Assembly (NCBI GenBank): GCA_964637875.1
Contig: CAZWXK010000006.1
Span: forward strand, 17,404 to 81,403
DNA length: 64,000 nt
From: UBA5972 sp964637875
GTDB taxonomy: Bacteria; Pseudomonadota; Alphaproteobacteria; Rhodobacterales; Rhodobacteraceae
Reading direction: 5' to 3'
The translations under genes and the position numbers were made by a program. How positions within the stretch are numbered: position 1 is the stretch's first letter; each line of letters begins with the position of its first letter. Below, one piece after another: positions 41,923 through 50,289 of the stretch. The notes under the pieces were generated by a model. It had not been told where the DNA came from and searched no databases. It worked only from the letters and a program-made list of their open reading frames with translations.

Positions 41923-42148
41923 GAAATTCGACTGGCCCGCATTGATGCGCGCCGGGATGGGCGGTCTTGGCCTGCACCCGGCGCAGTTCTGGGATCTGAC
42001 CCCGCATGAGCTGTTGCTGCTGCTGGGGCTGGAGGGGCCGGCCGCGGGCGGCGGTTTCGGCCGCGCGCGCCTGGACGAGCTGGCGCGCATGTTTCCCGAC
42101 CGCGCAACCGGGCGGGATCACGCAACAGGCAAGGAAACAGGTGGATGA
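41915..42148 (+). CDS. GTA g10.1, small tail assembly chaperone
   Basis: A 77-residue protein easily missed between g10 and g11. FDWPALMRAGMGGLGLHPAQFWDLTPHELLLLLG is the conserved helical core of the phage tail-assembly-chaperone-like family linked to GTA g10.1. The overlap with g10 could also reflect the frameshift-linked G/GT organisation of tail chaperones, though both have their own start here. It overlaps g11 by 4 bases. Confidence 0.82.
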   Translation: MAEKFDWPALMRAGMGGLGLHPAQFWDLTPHELLLLLGLEGPAAGGGFGRARLDELARMFPDRATGRDHATGKETGG

Positions 42149-42798
42149 GCGATTTTCAGGGCAGGCTGGAAGATCTGGATGCACAGATCGCCGGGCTGGA
42201 CAGCGCCATTGGCGACACGCGCGAGGTCTCGGCGGCGTTCCGGGCCGAGCTGGGCGACATGCGCGACACGATGCGCGGGGCGCAGGCACAGGTCGAGGGG
42301 CTGTCGCGCAGCCTGGGGCGCGGGCTGCGCAGCGCCTTTGACGGGCTGGTTTTCGATGGTGCGCGGCTGTCGGATGCGCTGCGGATGGTGGGGCGATCCA
42401 TGGCCAATGCCGCCTATGGGCAGGCGATGCGGCCCGTGCAGAACGCGCTGGGGGGCGCCATTGCCGGGATGATGGGCAAGATCCTGCCCTTTGCCGATGG
42501 CGGGGTCTTTTCGCAGGGCCATGTGGTGCCCTTTGCCCGCGGCGGCGTGGTCAGCGGGGCGACGCCCTTTGCCATGCGCGGCGCGACGGGGGTGATGGGC
42601 GAGGCCGGCCCCGAGGCGATCATGCCGCTGTCGCGCGGCCCCGACGGCCGCCTCGGGGTGCGCGCCGAGGGCGGCGGGCGGCCGGTGCAGGTGGTGATCA
42701 ATGTCTCGACCCCGGATGTCGAGGGGTTCCGGCGCTCGCGCAGCCAGATCGCCGCCGAGATGGCGCGCGCGATCGAGCGGGGCGCGCGCAACAGATAG
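42145..42798 (+). CDS. GTA g11, tape measure protein
   Basis: A 217-residue, short tape measure protein. Its length fits the very short GTA tail. Coiled-coil N-terminal half (LEDLDAQIAGLDSAIGDTREVSAAFRAELGDMRDTM), then Gly/Ala-rich hydrophobic stretches, and the end block GVMGEAGPEAIMPLSRGPDGRLGV shared by phage tape measures. A 66-base spacer follows. Confidence 0.88.
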   Translation: MSDFQGRLEDLDAQIAGLDSAIGDTREVSAAFRAELGDMRDTMRGAQAQVEGLSRSLGRGLRSAFDGLVFDGARLSDALRMVGRSMANAAYGQAMRPVQNALGGAIAGMMGKILPFADGGVFSQGHVVPFARGGVVSGATPFAMRGATGVMGEAGPEAIMPLSRGPDGRLGVRAEGGGRPVQVVINVSTPDVEGFRRSRSQIAAEMARAIERGARNR

Positions 42799-42864
42799 TG
42801 CAGTTTGCCCATGATCGGTTTCATCCCGATGGTTTTCACGACTCCATGACAACAGGAAATTTCC

Positions 42865-43497
42865 ATGAATTTTCACGAGGTAAGGTTTCCGGCCAGCCTG
42901 AGCTTTGGCTCGGCCGGGGGGCCAGAGCGGCGCACCGAGATCGTGACCCTGGCCAACGGGCATGAGGAACGCAACAGCCCCTGGGCGGGCTCGCGCCGGC
43001 GCTATGATGCGGGGGTGGGGATGCGCTCGCTGGACGATATCGAAACGCTGGTCGCGTTTTTCGAGGCGCGCCACGGGCAATTGTTCGGCTTTCGCTGGAA
43101 GGACTGGACCGATTTCAAGTCATGCGCGCCCTCGGGCAGCCCCGCATTTGACGACCAGGTGATCGGCACGGGCGACGGGCAGAAGGCCCGGTTCCAGCTG
43201 TGCAAGAGCTATGGATCCGGCGCCCAGGCCTATATGCGCGAGATCACCAAGCCGGTCGAGGGCTCGGTGCTGTTGGGCGTGGCAGGCGATGCGCTGGTCG
43301 AGGGTGTGCATTTCACGGTGGACTACACCACCGGGCAGGTGGCGTTGAACGATGCCCCGGCCGAGGGGGCGGCGGTCACGGCGGGGTTCGAATTCGACGT
43401 GCCGGTACGGTTTGACACCGCGCGGCTGGAGCTGTCGATGCGCAGTTTTGCGGCCGGCGAAATCCCCCATGTTCCGGTGGTGGAGGTGCGGGTCTGA
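42865..43497 (+). CDS. GTA g12, distal tail protein (DUF2460)
   Basis: A 210-residue DUF2460 protein, the ring at the tail tip. FHEVRFPASLSFGSAGGPERRTEIVTLANGHEERNSPW and the later FEARHGQLFGFRWKDWTDFKSC are family hallmarks; the end has GFEFDVPVRFDTARLELSM. Its stop overlaps the g13 start. Confidence 0.93.
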   Translation: MNFHEVRFPASLSFGSAGGPERRTEIVTLANGHEERNSPWAGSRRRYDAGVGMRSLDDIETLVAFFEARHGQLFGFRWKDWTDFKSCAPSGSPAFDDQVIGTGDGQKARFQLCKSYGSGAQAYMREITKPVEGSVLLGVAGDALVEGVHFTVDYTTGQVALNDAPAEGAAVTAGFEFDVPVRFDTARLELSMRSFAAGEIPHVPVVEVRV

Positions 43498-44384
43498 TGC
43501 GCCGGATTGGACAGGAACTGAAGGCCCATATGGCCAGCGGGGCCACCACGCTTGCGCGCTGCTGGAAGCTGACGCGCGCGGATGGGCAGGTCATGGGATT
43601 TACCGATCACGACCGGGATCTGGCCTTTGACGGGGTGACGTTCAGGGCTGGCGCGGGGATGGATGCGGGCGCGTTGCAACAGGGCAACGGGCTGGCGGTG
43701 GATAACGGGCAGGCGCTGGGCGCGCTGTCCGATGCGGGGATCAACGAGGCCGATATTCGCGCGGGCCGCTATGATCGCGCGCAGATCGAGCTGTGGCTGG
43801 TGAACTGGCGCGACGTGGCGCAGCGCGCGCTGTGGTTTCGCGGCACGCTTGGCGAGATCCGGCAGCGCGACGGCGCGTTCGAGGCCGAAATCCGCGGGCT
43901 GGCCGAGATGTTGAACCAGGCGCAGGGCCGGGGATTTCACCGCAAATGCGCCGCCGTGCTGGGGGATGCGTCCTGCAAGGTCGATACTGGCGCACCGGGA
44001 TACAGCGCCGAAGTGGCGGCGGGCACGGTCGCGGACGGGGTGTTCCTGCTGGACGGGCTGTCGGGATTTGATGCCGGCTGGTTTGCGGGCGGGGTGCTGG
44101 AGGTTCTGGAGGGCGCGGCTGCCGGGCTGCGCGGCGTGATCCGTATGGACGGGTTTCACGCGGGCCAGCGCCGGGTCGAGCTGTGGGAGGCGTTGGCGAT
44201 CGCGCCTGCGCCGGGCGACCGGCTGCGCCTGGTGGCGGGCTGCGACAAGCGCGCGGAAACCTGCCGGTTGAAATTTCACAACTTTCTGAATTTCCGGGGC
44301 TTTCCCCATATTCCGGGCGATGACTGGCAACTGACCGCACCCGCGCGCGCGGGCCGCAATGACGGCGGGAGCCTGTTTCGATGA
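43497..44384 (+). CDS. GTA g13, tail hub protein with iron-sulfur-type cysteines (DUF2163)
   Basis: A 295-residue DUF2163 protein, the hub below the distal tail ring. Four cysteines, Cys151 and Cys160 (RKCAAVLGDASC) plus Cys249 and Cys256 (GCDKRAETC), match the arrangement that holds an iron-sulfur cluster in the RcGTA hub. The FHNFLNFRGFP-HIPG end is conserved. ATG 43497 overlaps the g12 stop; the gene overlaps g14 by 4 bases. Confidence 0.93.
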   Translation: MRRIGQELKAHMASGATTLARCWKLTRADGQVMGFTDHDRDLAFDGVTFRAGAGMDAGALQQGNGLAVDNGQALGALSDAGINEADIRAGRYDRAQIELWLVNWRDVAQRALWFRGTLGEIRQRDGAFEAEIRGLAEMLNQAQGRGFHRKCAAVLGDASCKVDTGAPGYSAEVAAGTVADGVFLLDGLSGFDAGWFAGGVLEVLEGAAAGLRGVIRMDGFHAGQRRVELWEALAIAPAPGDRLRLVAGCDKRAETCRLKFHNFLNFRGFPHIPGDDWQLTAPARAGRNDGGSLFR

Positions 44385-44809
44385 GCGCGGTGGTTGACGA
44401 GGCGCGGCGCTGGCTGGGCACGCCCTATCTGCACCAGGCCTCGACATGCGGGGTCGGGGCCGATTGCCTGGGGCTGATCTGCGGCGTGTGGCGGGCGCTG
44501 CTGGGCCCGCTGCCCGAGGAGCTGCCCGCCTACAGCCGCGACTGGGGCGAGCCGGCGGGGCGCGAATTGCTGTGGCAGGCGGCACGCCGGCATCTGCTGG
44601 AAAAGCCGCTGGAGCAGGCCGCCGCGGGTGATGTGATCCTGTTCAGGATGCGCGACGGCGCGATTGCCAAGCATCTGGGAATTCAGTCGGAAACCGGCCC
44701 GCGGCCCCGCTTTATCCACGCCTACGAGCGCCACGGGGTGGTCGAAAGCCCGCTGAGCGCGCCCTGGGCACGCCGGGTGGTGGGACGGTTTTGCTATCCG
44801 CCGGGGTGA
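44381..44809 (+). CDS. GTA g14, NlpC/P60 cell-wall peptidase
   Basis: A 142-residue NlpC/P60 hydrolase in the tail tip, thought to open the peptidoglycan during DNA delivery. Catalytic Cys29 is in GADCLGLI and His98 in AKHLGI. WLGTPY at 11-16 is the usual N-terminal motif. A 369-base spacer with a repeat follows before g15. Confidence 0.92.
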   Translation: MSAVVDEARRWLGTPYLHQASTCGVGADCLGLICGVWRALLGPLPEELPAYSRDWGEPAGRELLWQAARRHLLEKPLEQAAAGDVILFRMRDGAIAKHLGIQSETGPRPRFIHAYERHGVVESPLSAPWARRVVGRFCYPPG

Positions 44810-44868
44810 ACGTCAACGCGCCCCGGCCACCCGTGACCAGACCTTGCCACATTGCCTGTCTTGCCCCC

Positions 44869-45015
44869 GGATTGCCTGCAATCCGGTTCGCGCCCGACCC
44901 CGCCCCCCAGGGCGGGCGCGAATGATCGGTGGCGTCTCAACCCATTGCAACGTCGCGTGCGTGGAAATTGCCGTGCAGATCTCGGCACGCCCACCCTCGG
45001 GGTCGGGCGCGAACC
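44869..45015. repeat. Palindromic repeat copy C (inverted doublet) between g14 and g15
   Basis: The 369 bases between g14 and g15 contain no gene but a second doublet, in the opposite orientation to copy A. It opens with the stem GGATTGC-CT-GCAATCC (44869-44884), then GGTTCGCGCCC at 44885, and ends with GGGCGCGAACC at 45015 (131 bp between the outer ends). Its left unit has the GCCCCCCAGGGCGGGC core seen at the right end of copy A, and its right unit the CCACCCTCGG core of copy A's left end. The rest up to 45178 shows only a ribosome site (GGAGG) for g15. Confidence 0.75.
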
Positions 45016-45178
45016 TTGCCTTGGGCGAGGTTTCGAGCCAGTCGAATGACGGTTTCGGGTGACCAGGCGGCAGGGCGCGCGGGCAGCGGATGCGGTTCGG
45101 CCTGTCGGTCGGGCGGCACGGAGTTTCTGACGATGCGCCGGGGGAGCAAATCCCAGCGCATTTTTCATGGAGGAATGA

Positions 45179-48100
45179 ATGGCCACATTGGTTCTGTCGG
45201 CGGTTGGGGCCTCGGTGGGCTCGGCCATCGGGGGCTCGGTTCTGGGGCTGGGCTCGGCGGTGGTCGGGCGCGCGGTGGGGGCAACGCTGGGCCGGCTGAT
45301 CGACCAGCGCCTGCTGGGCAGCGGCGCCGATGCCGTGCCCACGGGGCGGATCGAGCGCATCCATCTGAACGGTGCCAGCGAAGGCGGCGCGGTGGGCACC
45401 AGCTATGGGCGTATCCGCCTTGGCGGGCAGGTCATCTGGGCCTCGCGGTTCAATGAACGGGTGGTGACAAGCGGCACCGGCAAGGGCACCGCGCGCAGGG
45501 CGAGCAGCCATTACGCCTATTCCGTCAGCCTGGCGATCGCGCTGGGCGAGGGGGTGGTCGATCGCATCGCCCGGATCTGGGCCGATGGGGTCGAGATTTC
45601 GCGCGACAGCCTGAACTGGCGCCTTTACCCCGGCGACGAGGTACAATTGCCGGATCCCAAGATCGAGGCGGTCGAGGGCGCGGGCCAGGCCCCCGCCTAT
45701 CGCGGCACCGCCTATGTGGTGATCGAGGATCTGGACCTGGGGCCGTTCGGCAACCGGGTGCCGCAGTTCAGCTTCGAGGTGCTGCGCCGGGCGCGCCCTG
45801 GCGGTGTGACCTCGGACCCGGCCGAGCTGATCCGCGGTGTCGCCCTGATCCCCGGCACCGGCGAATATGCGCTGGCCACGACGCCCGTGCATTTCAATGA
45901 CGGCCCCGGCGCCAACCGCGCCGTCAACCTGCATGTGGCCGGCGGGCAGAGCGATCTTTCGGCATCACTGAACGATCTGCGCGAGGAGGCGCCAAAGGTG
46001 GGCTCGGTCTCGCTGGTGGTATCGTGGTTCGGCGACGATCTGCGCTGCGGCAACTGCCGGGTGCTGCCCAGGGTCGAGCAGACCGCGCAGGATGCCGCCA
46101 ACATGGCCTGGGAGGTTTCGGGCACACCGCGTGCGCAGGCCGAAACGGTCAGCCTTGATGCGGATGGCCGACCCGTCTTTGGCGGCACGCCCACGGATCA
46201 ATCGGTGATCGAGGCGATTCGCGCCATTCACGCGGGCGGACAGGAGGTGATGTTCTATCCGTTCCTGTTGATGGATATCCAGCAGGGTAACGGCCTGACC
46301 GACCCCTGGAGCGGGGCGGCCGACCAGCCGGCCATTCCATGGCGCGGGCGGATCACGCTTTCGGTGGCGCCGGGGCGGGATGGCTCGCCCGACGGGACAG
46401 CGGCGGCGGATGCCGAGGTGGCGGCCTTTTTCGGACAGGCGGCGCCGGGGGATTTCGCGCCCGCCGGCACCGGCGTTGCCTATACCGGGCCGGCCGAGTG
46501 GTCTTATCGGCGGATGATCCTGCATTATGCGCATCTGTGCGCGCTGGCCGGTGGGGTGGAGTCATTCTGCATCGGCTCGGAATTGCGGGGGCTGACGCGG
46601 ATTCGCGGCGCCAGCGGGTTTGCGGTGGTGGCCGCGCTCAGGGCGCTGGCGGGGGATGTGCGCGCGATCCTGGGGCCCGATGTCAGGATCGGCTATGCGG
46701 CGGACTGGTCGGAATATTTCGGCTATCGCCCCGAGGATGGCTCGGGCGACGTGTATTTCAACCTCGACCCCCTGTGGGCGGATCAGAATATCGATTTCAT
46801 CGGTATCGACAACTACATGCCGTTGGCCGACTGGCGCGATGGCGACGACCACCTGGATGCAAAGGTGGCGGAGTCGATTTACGATCTCGACTATCTCAGG
46901 GGCAATGTCGCGGGCGGCGAGGGGTTCGACTGGTATTATGCCAGCGACCAGGCGCGCAAGTTCCAGATCCGCACCCCGATCCGCGACAGCGCCCATGGCG
47001 AGGACTGGATCTTTCGCGTCAAGGATCTGCGCAGCTGGTGGACGCAGGAACATCACGAGCGCATCGGTGGCGTGCGGCAGGCCAACCCCACGGCCTGGGT
47101 GCCGGAAAGCAAGCCGATCTGGTTCACCGAACTGGGATGCGCCGCGATCGACAAGGGGGCAAACCAGCCCAACGCGTTCTGGGATGCGAAATCGTCGGAA
47201 TCGCAGCTGCCCCATTTTTCCGACGGCACACGCGACGACTACATGCAGGCGCAATATCTGCGCGCGATCTATGGCTATTGGAACGATGCCGCAAACAACC
47301 CGCTGTCAACGGTCTATGGCGGCCCGATGGTGGATATGGCCCACGGTCATGTCTGGTGCTGGGATGCACGCCCCTGGCCGGCCTTTCCGGGGCGCGCGGA
47401 TGTGTGGTCGGATGGCCAGAACTATGCGCGCGGGCACTGGCTGAACGGGCGTCTGGGGGCGCAGTCACTGGCCGATGTGGTGGCCGAGATCTGCATGCAG
47501 GCCGGGGTGCGCGCGGTTGACACGCGCCGCCTGCACGGCGTGGTGCGCGGCTATCGGCGCGCGGGGCTGGACAGCGCGCGGGCCGCGTTGCAGCCCCTGA
47601 TGCTGGCCCATGGGCTGGATGCGGTCGAAGAAGACGGGGTGATGCGTTTTACCAACCGCGCGGGCCGGGTGCGCCATGTGCTGGATACGGGCCGCCTGGT
47701 GTGGCAGGGCAGCGATCCGCGTATCGAGGCCAGCCGCGCCCCCGAGGCCGAGATGGCCGGCAAGGTGCAGCTGAACTATCTGCGCGCGGACGGGGCCTAT
47801 GAGGCGGGCGCGGCCGAGGCGATATTGCCCGACGAGGAGGCCCGCGCGGTGAGCCGCAGCGAAATGCCGCTGGTGCTGAGCCCCGGCGAAGCGCAGGCGG
47901 TGGTCGAACGCTGGCTGGCCGAGGCACGCACCGGGCGCGAGACGCTGCACCTGGCGCTGCCGCCCTCGCTGGGCTGGCTGGGGGCGGGCGATGTGGTGGC
48001 GCTGCCCGCCGAGATGGGCGCAGGGCTGGCCCGCATCGACCGGATCGAGGATCGCGGTGCGCGGCACGCGGTCTTGCAGCGGGTCGATGCCGGGGCCTAT

Positions 48101-49090
48101 CGCCACCGGACGGTCGAAACCGAAGTCATGCGCGTGCAGGATTTCGTGCCGCCGCTGCCGGTGCAGCCGCTGTTCATGGATCTGCCGCTGATCACCGGCA
48201 ACGAGGTGCCCGAGGCGCCGCATCTGGCGGTGACGGCGACCCCCTGGCCGGGGGCGGTGGCGCTGTATGACGCCGCGCAGGATGCGGATTACCGGTTGAA
48301 CCGGCTGATCGAGCGCCGCGCCGTGGTCGGGCTGACGCAAGGCCCGCTGTTCCGGGCCGAGCCCGGACGCTGGGACAACGGGGCAGGGGTCAGGGTGAAA
48401 CTGGCCTCGGGCAGCCTGTCGGCGGCGGCAAGCGATGCGGTGCTGAATGGTGCCAACCTGGCGGCGATCGGCAGCGGCAATGGCGACAACTGGGAGGTTT
48501 TCCAGTTTGCCGAGGCACATGCGGTGGCGCCGGGCGAATGGGAGCTGCGGCGCCTGTTGCGCGGGCAGGCGGGCAGTGACGGGCTGATCCCCGATGCCTG
48601 GCCGGTGGGCAGCTGGTTCGTGCTGCTGGATGGCGCGGTCGGCCAGATCAACCTGCCGCCGGGGCTGCGCAATATCGCGCGCCATTATCGCATCGGCCCG
48701 GCGCAGCGGGGCTATGACGATGCCTCCTATCTGCACGAGGTACTGGCCTTTGCCGGGGCGGGGCTCAAGCCCTATGCGCCCTGTCATTTGCGGGCTGCGC
48801 GAAACGGGGCCGGGGATCTGTCGCTGAGCTGGGTGCGGCGCACGCGCATCGATGGCGACAACTGGGACCTGGCCGATGTGCCGCTGGGCGAGGCTTTCGA
48901 GGCCTATCAGCTGCGCGTGATGAAGGCAGGTGCCTTGTTGCGCGAGGCCAGCGTGGGCGCGCCCGGCTGGATTTATACGGCGGCGGATCAGGCGGCGGAC
49001 GGGGTCGCCCCGCCATTCGATATCGAGGTGGCCCAGATTTCCGAAAGATTTGGCCCCGGACATTTTGCGAGGATTGTGATCAATGGCTGA
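45179..49090 (+). CDS. GTA g15, megatron tail-tip host-interaction protein
   Basis: A 1303-residue protein, the largest of the cluster. Residues 1-50 are Gly/Ala-rich and hydrophobic (MATLVLSAVGASVGSAIGG...). The tail-hub-like domains (VPQFSFEVLRRARPGG) precede a glycoside-hydrolase-type TIM barrel at about 450-750 (WSEYFGYRPEDGSGDVYFNLDPLW; KPIWFTELGCAAIDKGANQPN). A phage tail lysin-like part (about 760-1000) and an Ig/FN-like C-terminus follow. In RcGTA this protein forms the central tip that contacts and penetrates the recipient. It overlaps the next gene by 8 bases. Confidence 0.94.
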   Translation: MATLVLSAVGASVGSAIGGSVLGLGSAVVGRAVGATLGRLIDQRLLGSGADAVPTGRIERIHLNGASEGGAVGTSYGRIRLGGQVIWASRFNERVVTSGTGKGTARRASSHYAYSVSLAIALGEGVVDRIARIWADGVEISRDSLNWRLYPGDEVQLPDPKIEAVEGAGQAPAYRGTAYVVIEDLDLGPFGNRVPQFSFEVLRRARPGGVTSDPAELIRGVALIPGTGEYALATTPVHFNDGPGANRAVNLHVAGGQSDLSASLNDLREEAPKVGSVSLVVSWFGDDLRCGNCRVLPRVEQTAQDAANMAWEVSGTPRAQAETVSLDADGRPVFGGTPTDQSVIEAIRAIHAGGQEVMFYPFLLMDIQQGNGLTDPWSGAADQPAIPWRGRITLSVAPGRDGSPDGTAAADAEVAAFFGQAAPGDFAPAGTGVAYTGPAEWSYRRMILHYAHLCALAGGVESFCIGSELRGLTRIRGASGFAVVAALRALAGDVRAILGPDVRIGYAADWSEYFGYRPEDGSGDVYFNLDPLWADQNIDFIGIDNYMPLADWRDGDDHLDAKVAESIYDLDYLRGNVAGGEGFDWYYASDQARKFQIRTPIRDSAHGEDWIFRVKDLRSWWTQEHHERIGGVRQANPTAWVPESKPIWFTELGCAAIDKGANQPNAFWDAKSSESQLPHFSDGTRDDYMQAQYLRAIYGYWNDAANNPLSTVYGGPMVDMAHGHVWCWDARPWPAFPGRADVWSDGQNYARGHWLNGRLGAQSLADVVAEICMQAGVRAVDTRRLHGVVRGYRRAGLDSARAALQPLMLAHGLDAVEEDGVMRFTNRAGRVRHVLDTGRLVWQGSDPRIEASRAPEAEMAGKVQLNYLRADGAYEAGAAEAILPDEEARAVSRSEMPLVLSPGEAQAVVERWLAEARTGRETLHLALPPSLGWLGAGDVVALPAEMGAGLARIDRIEDRGARHAVLQRVDAGAYRHRTVETEVMRVQDFVPPLPVQPLFMDLPLITGNEVPEAPHLAVTATPWPGAVALYDAAQDADYRLNRLIERRAVVGLTQGPLFRAEPGRWDNGAGVRVKLASGSLSAAASDAVLNGANLAAIGSGNGDNWEVFQFAEAHAVAPGEWELRRLLRGQAGSDGLIPDAWPVGSWFVLLDGAVGQINLPPGLRNIARHYRIGPAQRGYDDASYLHEVLAFAGAGLKPYAPCHLRAARNGAGDLSLSWVRRTRIDGDNWDLADVPLGEAFEAYQLRVMKAGALLREASVGAPGWIYTAADQAADGVAPPFDIEVAQISERFGPGHFARIVING

Positions 49091-49799
49091 TACGGTGAAT
49101 TTTGCCCTGCCCCTGCTGGCAGCGGCGCAGGCGCAGAAACATGTGACGGTGAACGAGGCGCTGGCGCGGCTGGATGCGCTGGCGCAGCTGCGGCTGGAGT
49201 CGCTGGTGACCACGACCCCGCCGGCGGTGGTGGGCGAGGGGCTGGCCTATGGCGTGCCCACGGGCGCGGTGAACGCCTGGAACGGGCAGGCGGGCAAGAT
49301 TGCGGTCGGGGCCAATGGCGGTTGGGTGTTTGTCACCCCGCGCGCGGGCTGGCGGGCCTGGGTTGTCGATACCGGGCGGCTGGCGCTGTTCGATGGCAGC
49401 GCCTGGCGCGAGGATGCGCTGGCGGTCTCGGCGGGGGGGGCGGCGACGCTGCATCGGGTGATCGAGTTCGACCATGCGATCACGGCGGGTGCCAGCAACA
49501 CGACCAGCGTCGTCATCCCCAATGGCACGCAGGTGATCGGAGTGACGGGCCGGGTCACGGTGGCGATCGCCGGCACCGGGCTGACCGGCTGGGAGCTGGG
49601 GGTTGCCGGCGCCACCAACCGCTATGGCAGCGGGCTGGGGCTGGGGGCGGGCTCGTGGCTGCGAGGGCTGACGGGCCAGCCCGTGACCTATTGGGCCGAC
49701 ACCCCGCTTGAGCTGACGGCGCTGGGGGGGAATTTTGCGTCAGGCACGGTGCGGCTGGCGATCCATCTGGTCGCGCTGGAAATGCCGCGCGCGCTGTGA
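49083..49799 (+). CDS. DUF2793 protein, probable GTA tail fibre
   Basis: A 238-residue DUF2793 protein. The N-terminal LPLLAAAQAQKHVTVNEALARLDALAQL (8-35) and GWVFVTPRAGWRAWVVDTGRLALFDGSAWRE are the domain's hallmarks. The second half is beta-rich (SNTTSVVIPNGTQVIGVTGRVTVAI). In several Rhodobacterales GTA clusters a DUF2793 protein follows g15 and is thought to form side fibres for host recognition, whereas R. capsulatus carries its fibre gene elsewhere. Its end overlaps the next start. Confidence 0.83.
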   Translation: MADTVNFALPLLAAAQAQKHVTVNEALARLDALAQLRLESLVTTTPPAVVGEGLAYGVPTGAVNAWNGQAGKIAVGANGGWVFVTPRAGWRAWVVDTGRLALFDGSAWREDALAVSAGGAATLHRVIEFDHAITAGASNTTSVVIPNGTQVIGVTGRVTVAIAGTGLTGWELGVAGATNRYGSGLGLGAGSWLRGLTGQPVTYWADTPLELTALGGNFASGTVRLAIHLVALEMPRAL

Positions 49800-50155
49800 T
49801 GCGCCGCCTGCTGCATGGCGATCTGGTGGCGGCGGCCCGCGTGTTGCTGGGCCAGCCGCCCGAAGGCAGGCCTGCCGTTCTGGCCCGGATGCTGGATGCG
49901 GCCGACCGGGCCGAGGCCCATGTCGCGCGCACCGGGCGGGCGCATCCCCTCTGGGGCGCCGGCTGCCTGGAAACCGCCGCGGCGCACTGGCCGATGGCCG
50001 ATGAGCGATGGCTGGACGACCCGGCCTATGCGGTCTGTCTGGCGATGGTGCTGGGGGGCGTCGCGAGGCGGCGCTCCTCCAGTTCAGGCCCCAATTCAGG
50101 CCCCAATTCAGGCCCGGATTCAGGCCATGGCTCGGGGCACTGTCCGGGGTGGTGA
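49799..50155 (+). CDS. DUF7742-like protein downstream of the GTA
   Basis: A 118-residue protein. Residues 1-90 match small Rhodobacterales proteins found right after the GTA: MRRLLHGDLVAAARVLLG...VLARMLDAADRAEAHVARTGRAHPLWGAGCLETAA. The C-terminal 25 residues are a SGPNSGPNSGPDSG repeat encoded by four 12-bp units (50083-50130), so length may vary between strains. ATG 49799 overlaps the stop of the DUF2793 gene (GTGATG). Function unknown. Confidence 0.65.
   Translation: MRRLLHGDLVAAARVLLGQPPEGRPAVLARMLDAADRAEAHVARTGRAHPLWGAGCLETAAAHWPMADERWLDDPAYAVCLAMVLGGVARRRSSSSGPNSGPNSGPDSGHGSGHCPGW
50083..50130 (+). repeat. 12-bp tandem repeat within the DUF7742-like gene
   Basis: Four in-frame copies of a TTCAGGCCCCAA-type unit (50083, 50095, 50107, 50119), the first two identical and the last two diverged at their ends. 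They encode the Ser-Gly-Pro-Asn repeats at the C-terminus. Confidence 0.75.
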
Positions 50156-50289
50156 AAACGGGCCGTGTCCTGCCCGTTCGGGCGTCATTGCGGGCGATCT
50201 GCGAAGGTCACAATCGTTTCAGGGGGCTTTACTGCCCGGGGATTTTCAATATGTACTGGGGTCGGGGATCATGTTTCCGGGGATGTGCA

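Noticed and set aside
47465..49213. A 582-codon open frame antisense to GTA g15
   Set aside because: Arg/Gln/His-rich shadow sequence, typical of antisense frames in high-GC genes.
34419..50155. Calling the phage-like cluster a prophage
   Set aside because: No integrase, repressor, replication or lysis genes and no attachment sites; gene order is exactly that of the RcGTA structural cluster.
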